Origin: a virus
Strand: one strand, 5' to 3'
Length of the DNA stretch: 56,148 bases
IMG/VR virus record: IMGVR_UViG_3300033142_000289
Span: 1-56,148 of that record
The translations under genes and the position numbers were made by a program. This document shows positions 49,706-56,148 of the stretch, piece after piece. The notes under the pieces were generated by a model. That model saw nothing but the letters and a program-made list of their open reading frames with translations, did not search any database and had not been told where the DNA came from. The number at the start of each line of letters is the position of its first letter. The stretch's first letter is position 1.

Positions 49706-51480
49706 TAATATACTCTAATTTCAATGTTACCTTGTGTAATGTCTAAGTTTTGATTTACAAAGTCTTGGTCCATTATATCAATAGTAATCTCTGCTTGAGC
49801 ACCACCATACCCATTTAACAACACTAGCACGTCTACCTCTTTCTGAAGTCCACCCATCTTTACTATTAATTGTCCTTGAGTATTATCAATCCAACCAAAA
49901 GATAAACCTGTTGTATTGCTTAATACTTTTTCCAATACAGTGTTAGCGGTTACTGAAAAGTTAGCTTCATAACTTGTATAAGGTAGCGATGTACCTCCTC
50001 CTGCATTTACCCATTCAGTTCTTATGTCTGTTCCACTAATTGCTTTAAGACCTAAGACTTGAGTTGTTGCAGTAGGTAAAGTTTCAGGTAATGAAATTAC
50101 TTGTTCAACCCCTGCATCCGGTGCTTTAACAGTAACTGTTTGAACGGTTGCGGATTTACTTGAGCCTGTTCTAAATTCAACTCTACCACCTTCACTATTA
50201 CTGTTTCCATCAAGTCTTAATACCCCATATGTTTCAGATGGACTTGTTTCATTACCTATTTTAACCGTAGCAATTTTGTTAACTGAATCTAAGTTGTAAG
50301 TGAATTGACTATCACCATCCAATAATCCGTTTGCATTATGGAATTGAATATTAGATACTGCACCACCCGGTGTTGCAGTAGCAGTAATAGCTAAATTTCC
50401 ACCACCAAGAAGACTATTTCCATTAACTGTTTTAATGTTTGTCCCACTAACTAAAATATCTTGATAATCAAAGTCAACAATTTGTTGTGGTTCGTTTGGA
50501 CCACCTGTTCTCATTGTTACCCCACTTCCTTCAAATCCAAAAGTTCCCGAAGCTGAAGAACTGCCAACTTTAATACTATTTACTGTACTAACTGATTGAG
50601 CACTTATGGTTAATGTTTTAACTCCTTGTGCATCAGTATTGACTGAACCTGATAAACCTGAACCTATTGAAACTTTGTCACTAAAAAATCCTGCTTGAGT
50701 ATCTGCTGAATCATATTTAAACTTATCATTACTCCCACCACTAACTGTGGTCCATAAGGATGTATAAGGAGATGATGAGGTTGCAGCTTTATCAATAACT
50801 AATACTTGACCGGTTGCAGGTTCGTTTTCCGGTAATGCAACTGCATAGCTTTGTTTTGAAATTTGACCCGGTGTTGCCCAAGCAGCAAATTGACCCGAGC
50901 CAATTGCATCATAATATCTTGTCTCTCCATAGAAAGCACCTTCACCGGCTCCTGCAAATATATTTAACTGACCTTTAACTTCTTGTCCTTTACCAATATT
51001 GACTGCAGGATTTCCATATCCTTTTAAATCTACTGTAAAAAATTCACCTGCACCAAAGCTACCGCCATCGTTAAATTGAACTCCATTAACAGGTGCTCCG
51101 GGATTACCACCTGAAATACCTGAACCATCTATATTAATTAAGTTCCCTACTGCAGTTATTGTAATACCTCCCTTACCTGCTAAATCAATATCAGGTCCGG
51201 TTGCTCCATCAATAGTTTGGATACCTCCACCGCTACTACTGCCTGTAATAGTAATGTCGGTTCCGGAAGCACTAATACTAATGCCTCCGGCTCCTATTAA
51301 GTTTAAGTCACCCGTAAGGGTATTTAATGACTGAACGGAGGCAGAGCCTCCCGGTACTAATGCTAGAATATCTCCAATCCTATAATTTTTTGTAATCAAC
51401 TCATTATCGACATCAGTACCTATTACCTTGTCGTTAATAGTAGGTATTGCATCTACAGGATATGTTGCTATTCTTGCCAT
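49705..51480 (-). CDS. Tail-fibre or appendage protein, 591 residues
   Basis: The protein is rich in Gly, Ser, Thr and Asn, with repeated short units around the form SGTDITITG, GGGSNDKFKYDS, GGNLAITATATPGGAVSNIQ. Such beta-repetitive composition is typical of phage fibres and appendages. No receptor-binding domain can be named. It stands next to the collagen-like protein gene, with the 86-residue gene between them. Confidence 0.65.
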   Translation of the reverse strand: MARIATYPVDAIPTINDKVIGTDVDNELITKNYRIGDILALVPGGSASVQSLNTLTGDLNLIGAGGISISASGTDITITGSSSGGGIQTIDGATGPDIDLAGKGGITITAVGNLINIDGSGISGGNPGAPVNGVQFNDGGSFGAGEFFTVDLKGYGNPAVNIGKGQEVKGQLNIFAGAGEGAFYGETRYYDAIGSGQFAAWATPGQISKQSYAVALPENEPATGQVLVIDKAATSSSPYTSLWTTVSGGSNDKFKYDSADTQAGFFSDKVSIGSGLSGSVNTDAQGVKTLTISAQSVSTVNSIKVGSSSASGTFGFEGSGVTMRTGGPNEPQQIVDFDYQDILVSGTNIKTVNGNSLLGGGNLAITATATPGGAVSNIQFHNANGLLDGDSQFTYNLDSVNKIATVKIGNETSPSETYGVLRLDGNSNSEGGRVEFRTGSSKSATVQTVTVKAPDAGVEQVISLPETLPTATTQVLGLKAISGTDIRTEWVNAGGGTSLPYTSYEANFSVTANTVLEKVLSNTTGLSFGWIDNTQGQLIVKMGGLQKEVDVLVLLNGYGGAQAEITIDIMDQDFVNQNLDITQGNIEIRVY

Positions 51481-51483
51481 TTT

Positions 51484-51744
51484 TTATTTTTCTTTTTCTA
51501 AAGCTTCTTGTTCCTTTGTGGTAACCTCTCCTGTTTGGGGATTGATTACCGCATCATCACCGTACTTTTCGGTTAGTTCTTTTTCGACTACTGAGTAGTC
51601 TGCTTTGACTTTGTCGATATTATCAACAATCTGTCTCTGTTGCAAAACAACATCACCAAGTTGCATTTTCAATTGGTTGAATGCGTTAAGCATTGATTGA
51701 ACTTGTGTAAGTTCTTGTTCTGTTAATTTTTTACTTTTTGCCAT
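51484..51744 (-). CDS. Small coiled-coil protein, 86 residues
   Basis: The protein is a helical coiled coil (TEQELTQVQSMLNAFNQLKM, QRQIVDNIDKVKADYSVVEK) ending in EALEKEK. I know related short coiled-coil proteins beside tail genes of Bacteroidota phages but no function. It lies behind the promoter at 51774-51781 that overlaps the collagen gene stop, and is thus the first gene of a new late transcript. Confidence 0.6.
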   Translation of the reverse strand: MAKSKKLTEQELTQVQSMLNAFNQLKMQLGDVVLQQRQIVDNIDKVKADYSVVEKELTEKYGDDAVINPQTGEVTTKEQEALEKEK

Positions 51745-51770
51745 TTGATTTATATTAAATTAATTATTAG

Positions 51771-54273
51771 TTACAAAGATATAAAATTTTCATCGAAAGT
51801 TATCTTTAAATAAGGACTTTTGGCATCGGTAACAAACTCTTGGCTTTTAATACCCACTGCTTTGCCGTTAAAGAAAATATCACCACCACCATCTGCTCCT
51901 GCCGGACCTTGAGGACCCTGTGGACCTTGAGGACCTGTGCTTCCCGTTGCTCCTTTCGAACCGGTTGCACCCTGAGGTCCTTGAGGACCTGTGCTTCCCG
52001 TTGCTCCTTTAGCACCTGCCGGTCCCTGTGGACCCGTAGCACCTGTGCCTCCTGTATTTCCTTTAGGACCTTGAGGTCCCTCAGGTCCCTGTGGACCCGT
52101 TGACCCTGTATTTCCTTTAGCACCTGCCGGACCTTGTGGACCTACACTTCCTGTATTTCCTTTAGCACCTGCAGGTCCTTGTGGACCTGTTAATCCAATA
52201 GGTCCTTGTGGTCCTGTTCCTCCATCTTTTCCTGCAGGACCTTCCGGACCTTCCGGTCCTGTTGCTCCATCTTTTCCTGCCGGACCTGACGGTCCAACTG
52301 CTCCGGTACTACCTTTTGGTCCTGTCGGTCCAACTGCTCCGGTATCACCCTTAGCACCTGTATCACCCTTAGCACCTGTACCACCCGTGTCTCCTTTAGG
52401 ACCTTGCGGTCCAACTGCTCCGGTACTACCCTTAGCACCTGCAGGTCCTTGCGGTCCTGCCGGTCCTTCCGGTCCTATTCCACCATTTTTACCATCTGCT
52501 CCCGCAGGTCCTTGTGGACCTACTGCACCTGTTTGCTCCTGCAGGTCCCTGTGGACCTGTTAAACCTGTACTTCCTTTAGGACCTGTTGGTCCTTCGTCT
52601 CCTTGGTCACCCTTAGGTCCTTGAGGACCTGTTAAGCCTGTGCTTCCTTTAGGACCTGTTGGTCCTTCATCTCCTTGGTCTCCTTTAGGACCTTGTGGAC
52701 CTGTTGGTCCCGTTAATCCAATTGGTCCTTGAGGACCTGTTGCACCGGTATCGCCTTTTGCTCCTGCTGCTCCTGTAGCACCCTTAGGACCTTCCGGACC
52801 TTCGGGACCTTGAGCACCATTCTTTCCGTCTGCTCCTGCCGGACCTGTACTTCCTTTAGGACCCTGAGAACCTGTATCCCCTTTGGGACCTTCGTCACCC
52901 GTGTCACCCTTTGGTCCTTGCGGTCCTTCCGGACCTGTTAACCCAATTGGACCCTGTGCACCGGTATCGCCTTTTGCACCCTGAGGACCGGTTTTACCAA
53001 TATCCCCTTGCGGTCCTTCCGGACCTGCAGGACCTGTTAAACCGATAGGACCTTGAGCACCGGTATTTCCTTTAGGACCTTGAGCACCCGTATCTCCTTT
53101 TGCTCCGGTGTCACCCTGTGGTCCCTTAGGACCTTCCGGACCCTCCGGTCCTGTCAAGCCTATTGGTCCTTGAGCACCGGTATTTCCTTTAGGACCGGCT
53201 GCTCCCGTGTCTCCTTTAGGACCTTGCGGTCCTGTATTAGTAGGAAGTGTTACCGTGTTTCCATCGCTTATAGTAAGTTCTTCATTTACTACAGACAAAG
53301 TTTGTCTATCAACACAAAACTGAACTTCTTTTTTTTCTTCGTCAATAGTTACATTTGTCCCTTTACAACCAACAAAAGTTAAGGTGTCGTTATTTGATGC
53401 TGCTTTAATAATAGCTTTACCATCAGTTACATTTTTAAATATTGCCTGAGAAGAACCTTTGTCGTTGTTTGTAAGCGTAATTGTTTCGTCTGTGGTTTGG
53501 TTTAGCGTAAAGTCTCCTCCACCACTCATACCTGAACCTGCAGATAATGTAATTTTTTTATTGCTTACAGAAGCTGAGTTGTCTGTCCAAGATGCAGTTA
53601 ATGTACCACCATCTTGTTGAGTAGCAGTTAAAGTCTTAGTTGTGTTACCGGTTACGGCAAGTTTTGTAATCTGATTGTTGTAAGCGTTATCCCAATTGGT
53701 GTTGGTTACGTTTGAAAGAACACCTGTATTAGAAAGTCTTAAAGAGCCATTTGAATATAAAGCCGAATCCACTAAATCAACAATAGTACCACCTCTTAAT
53801 TCAAGTGGAGTTCTATTGAATGATGCACCCCTGTAGTCTTTAACGTAAAATATAAATTTATCGTTTACAGTTGTATTATCTCTTAACTCAAAAACAAAAT
53901 TAATTGAATCAGAAGATGGTTGTTGAGCGTAGATTCTTGCACCATCATTATTTAAAGTCCAATCAAAACCTTTACCCGATGTTGGGAAAGTTCCTCCTAA
54001 GTCTTTAAATATTAAGTCAGCATTACTACCTAAGGTTACATTACCGTTTAAAGTAAGAGCACTGTTTGTTGTTGCTCCCCTTGAAGTAACTGTAGCCAAG
54101 GTATCAGATTCTCCCGGAACTTCAGCAAGAGTAATATACTTTGCTCCGTTAGTTAGCTGATTATTATTAGTTGGAATTGTCGTGCTCGTAAAAGCATTGG
54201 ACCCCAATGACGTACCATTAACCTTAAGGTCATCAGTAACATCAATGGGTTCCTTAAACTTTATATATGCCAT
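51771..54273 (-). CDS. Collagen-like tail protein with an apparent frameshift
   Basis: The gene begins [20 protein letters not shown] with a globular part of about 345 residues, then a long Gly-X-Y collagen-like region. As written the first frame stops near 52489 after a shift: the codons GGA GCA A AC AGG at about 52535 carry one extra A (in the T run 52532-52534 on the plus strand). If one base is skipped, the Gly-X-Y repeats go on unbroken to 51900 and end in a short tail ([20 protein letters not shown]), stop at 51771-51773. The whole is then about 833 residues. The shift could be a sequencing error, real mutation, or recoding. The protein forms a likely trimeric fibre. Confidence 0.7.
51774..51781 (-). 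promoter_or_regulatory. Promoter -7 element overlapping the collagen gene stop
   Basis: On the minus strand this reads TATCTTTG, exactly TAnnTTTG. It lies in the last codons of the collagen-like gene and 30 bases ahead of the 51744 start. No clear TTTG -33 element is visible. Confidence 0.5.
52555..52698. repeat. Two 72-base tandem repeats in the collagen region
   Basis: A 72-base unit (52555-52626) is followed by a second copy (52627-52698) differing mainly at third codon positions. Both encode the same Gly-X-Y run including [20 protein letters not shown]. The apparent frameshift lies just beyond the first unit. Confidence 0.85.
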
Positions 54274-54279
54274 TTAGAT

Positions 54280-56148
54280 TTAACTTCCTATTTTCTGAAC
54301 CATTACCACAAGTGCTGCTGCCGCTTGTGCTTTTGCCGTTCTTACTGTTACATTATTTTTATCAGTTCTCTCTACCGTAACGTGAACGGTATCGAATGGA
54401 CTTACATTTGAATATACCTGAACCATTACATTCTGTGAGTTAAGATTGTGATTAACAGTGAACGTATCACTACCACCAACCGTCTCGACATATTCTCTTT
54501 TAGTTTGACAAGCCTCAACTTCTGCACAGAAGTTTTTAACTTGACTTGCTCCGATAGCAATATCTGCATCTGATAAAGAAGTTACTCTACCTTTAGCATC
54601 AACTGTTATTGCAACAGACTTAGAAGCCGTACCTGCACTACCTGCAGTTACTTTATTTGGTAAACTTACCGCTCCTGCACTAACACTTAGTCCACCTGCA
54701 GTTGGGAAGTTAGCAATACCTTGAACTGTTGCAGTTGCAACATCAATGTTCTTGTTAATCTCTGTCCAATCTGCTGCACTTGTAGGATTGTCTATATTAG
54801 CAATAATTAAATCACCAATTTCTAAAGCAGGACTCCAAAAGTTTGCAGGTACACCTGTACCACCTTTGGTTACTGCATAAGTAAATCCTTTCTTAACTGA
54901 AGTACCTGTTGGTGCTGCAGTTGATGCATCATATCCACCTTGGTAAACCAATGCACCTGAACCTGCGAATGTAGTGTCTACATAGTTTTTGGTTGCTGCA
55001 TCCTGAACCCCTGTTGGGTCAGCCATATCAACAATCCTCTTACCATTCATATCAAGGTTACCTGTAGGTTTAGCAAACACAGTAATTGGAAGTTTACCAA
55101 TTACAACACCTGCGTTATTTCCGGCAATACAACCTGCAAGTGTATCTGTATCAGGTTTTATATCGTCTTTTGGCTCTGTAAGTTCACAAAGATTAAGACC
55201 TATAGTTACTGTATCAGTAGCACTTACTACTGTATCAATGCCTACACTTCCTGCAATAGTTACTGTGTTACCATCTACAACTGATTCTGCAGTACCTGAA
55301 TCGGCACTAAGTTTGAAAGAAGACATTGTTCCCGGAGCACTACCTGCAGTAATAGAGGTAATGTGACCGGTTGCGTTTGTTACTACTTGAGAAGGATATG
55401 CATATGTTCCTGCAGTTCCAAAGGTATCGTGATTAATGGTTACCTTATCCGTAGCACCAACCACACCTGACAGTGCAGTACCACCACTAATAATAAGTTT
55501 CTCTCCGTCAGTTATTGTTTGGTCTGTACCACTATCTGATGATACCGTAAACGAACTCATTGTTCCTGCACCACCATCACTAACTTTAGTTATTCTACCT
55601 TGGTCATCTACCGTAATATCTGCTGAGGTATAAGCACCTGCAGTAATTCCTGTAGCAGGTAACTCAATGGAAACTTGTAATGCAGTTGAAGTATCAATAG
55701 ATAAAGTCTTAGAACCAAATGAAACCGTATTACCTGATGCAACACTAAATGGATTAGCACCATCAGTAATATCAAATCCTGCAAAACCTGAAGGGATAGT
55801 TGCCCAAGTTCCATCTCCTTTTAAATACTTAACATTGTCTGTTGCAGCCGGTGCAGGTACTGCACCTTTAGTTCCTGCAGTTGTTCCGTTTGCACCTGTA
55901 AAGTCATTAATACTAATAGCCGGTGAATTACCTCCACTTGAAACTATTGGAGCAGTTCCTGTTACTCCTGTTACTGTACCCGTGTTAGCAGTAAAAGGTA
56001 AGTCTTTTACTTGTGCATAATTTACAATACCCTTAGCATCAGAATAAATAACGTGAGCCTCAAGAGGAACAACAGTTCCTGTTAAGTTTGTTGCAGAAAG
56101 AATAATGTTTTTTGCAGTTGAATAATCAGGACCAATAGTAACTGCTCC
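54280..56148 (-). CDS. Tail-fibre protein, cut by the right window edge
   Basis: The frame is open from the edge to the stop at 54280-54282, at least 622 residues; the start is beyond the window. An internal ATG at 55560 is in the middle of the protein. Gly/Thr/Ser/Val-rich repeats of the form SSFTVSSDSGTDQTITDGEK and a segment NLDMNGKRIVDMADPTGVQD followed by TKNYVD are typical of phage tail fibres. It lies directly before the collagen-like gene (six-base gap). Confidence 0.75.
   Translation of the reverse strand, partial: GAVTIGPDYSTAKNIILSATNLTGTVVPLEAHVIYSDAKGIVNYAQVKDLPFTANTGTVTGVTGTAPIVSSGGNSPAISINDFTGANGTTAGTKGAVPAPAATDNVKYLKGDGTWATIPSGFAGFDITDGANPFSVASGNTVSFGSKTLSIDTSTALQVSIELPATGITAGAYTSADITVDDQGRITKVSDGGAGTMSSFTVSSDSGTDQTITDGEKLIISGGTALSGVVGATDKVTINHDTFGTAGTYAYPSQVVTNATGHITSITAGSAPGTMSSFKLSADSGTAESVVDGNTVTIAGSVGIDTVVSATDTVTIGLNLCELTEPKDDIKPDTDTLAGCIAGNNAGVVIGKLPITVFAKPTGNLDMNGKRIVDMADPTGVQDAATKNYVDTTFAGSGALVYQGGYDASTAAPTGTSVKKGFTYAVTKGGTGVPANFWSPALEIGDLIIANIDNPTSAADWTEINKNIDVATATVQGIANFPTAGGLSVSAGAVSLPNKVTAGSAGTASKSVAITVDAKGRVTSLSDADIAIGASQVKNFCAEVEACQTKREYVETVGGSDTFTVNHNLNSQNVMVQVYSNVSPFDTVHVTVERTDKNNVTVRTAKAQAAAALVVMVQKIGS

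Noticed and set aside
51840-53382. Antisense frames rich in Cys, Ser, Arg and Thr opposite the collagen region
   Set aside because: They are mirror frames of Gly-X-Y codons with no start context or upstream promoter.
1-56148. Integrase, attachment sites or lysogeny module
   Set aside because: No recombinase, repressor-operator set or attachment duplication was recognised, so a temperate lifestyle is not supported.
1-56148. Phage RNA polymerase or DNA polymerase gene
   Set aside because: No polymerase motifs were recognised in any frame; host-like promoters suggest host RNA polymerase is used.

Overview
This window is a segment of a lytic, AT-rich, tailed double-stranded DNA phage genome, cut at both ends. 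Short-tailed (podovirus-like) architecture is suggested by a terminase, portal, scaffold, capsid, ring/nozzle block followed by internal virion proteins, with no tape measure, sheath or tube gene recognised. The host is most likely a marine member of the Bacteroidota (Flavobacteriia-like). Promoters match the Bacteroidota type (TTTG, about 20 bases, TAnnTTTG), start codons lack Shine-Dalgarno sequences, and several proteins look like families of marine flavobacterial phages. The capsid, portal and ring proteins remind me of crAss-like phages; that is recognition by eye, not a search result.

Layout. (1) 1-1269, minus strand: an operon of tiny lysine-rich proteins, facing a winged-helix-like gene (1320-1751, plus) across a palindromic double promoter. 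(2) 1717-3583, minus strand: phage GroES and GroEL. (3) 3.6-5.0 kb: a nuclease gene, then a complex non-coding zone with an inverted-repeat/iteron module, an (AGT)9 tract, tRNA-Arg(UCU), a bidirectional terminator, one small minus-strand gene and a strongly C-rich tract. (4) 5.0-19.6 kb, plus strand: the early/replication region. It holds an ArdC-type antirestriction protein, several unknown proteins, a lysozyme-like protein, a DUF3846 protein, a DUF1599/MazG-like protein, two DnaA-domain-IV-like proteins, an annealing protein plus exonuclease plus SSB-like cassette, a primase-helicase, an SF2 helicase, a VRR-NUC and another nuclease-like protein. (5) 56.1-19.6 kb, minus strand: the late region, read right to left. 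It encodes tail-fibre and collagen-like proteins, small proteins, a GroES-like protein, TerL, portal, scaffold candidate, major capsid protein, ring/tail proteins, a 1612-residue tail protein, internal virion proteins and a 2632-residue virion protein with a metallopeptidase motif.

How it works together (inference). Host RNA polymerase reads both arms from host-like promoters. Replication is driven by the primase-helicase and SF2 helicase. Recombination uses the annealing protein, exonuclease and SSB-like protein. Capsid folding is probably helped by the phage chaperonins. No integrase, repressor-integrase module, DNA polymerase or RNA polymerase was recognised, so part of the replication gene set may lie outside the window or come from the host.

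Most unusual items. A TGTCG/CGACA inverted-repeat module occurs twice with matching internal spacing (4001-4184 and 13222-13395), the second copy running into the primase start codon. A family of three CCACCA/TGGTGG hairpins with covarying stems lies in early intergenic gaps. A dense C-tract region (4688-4791) could form G-quadruplexes on the other strand. The collagen-like fibre gene carries an apparent one-base frameshift.
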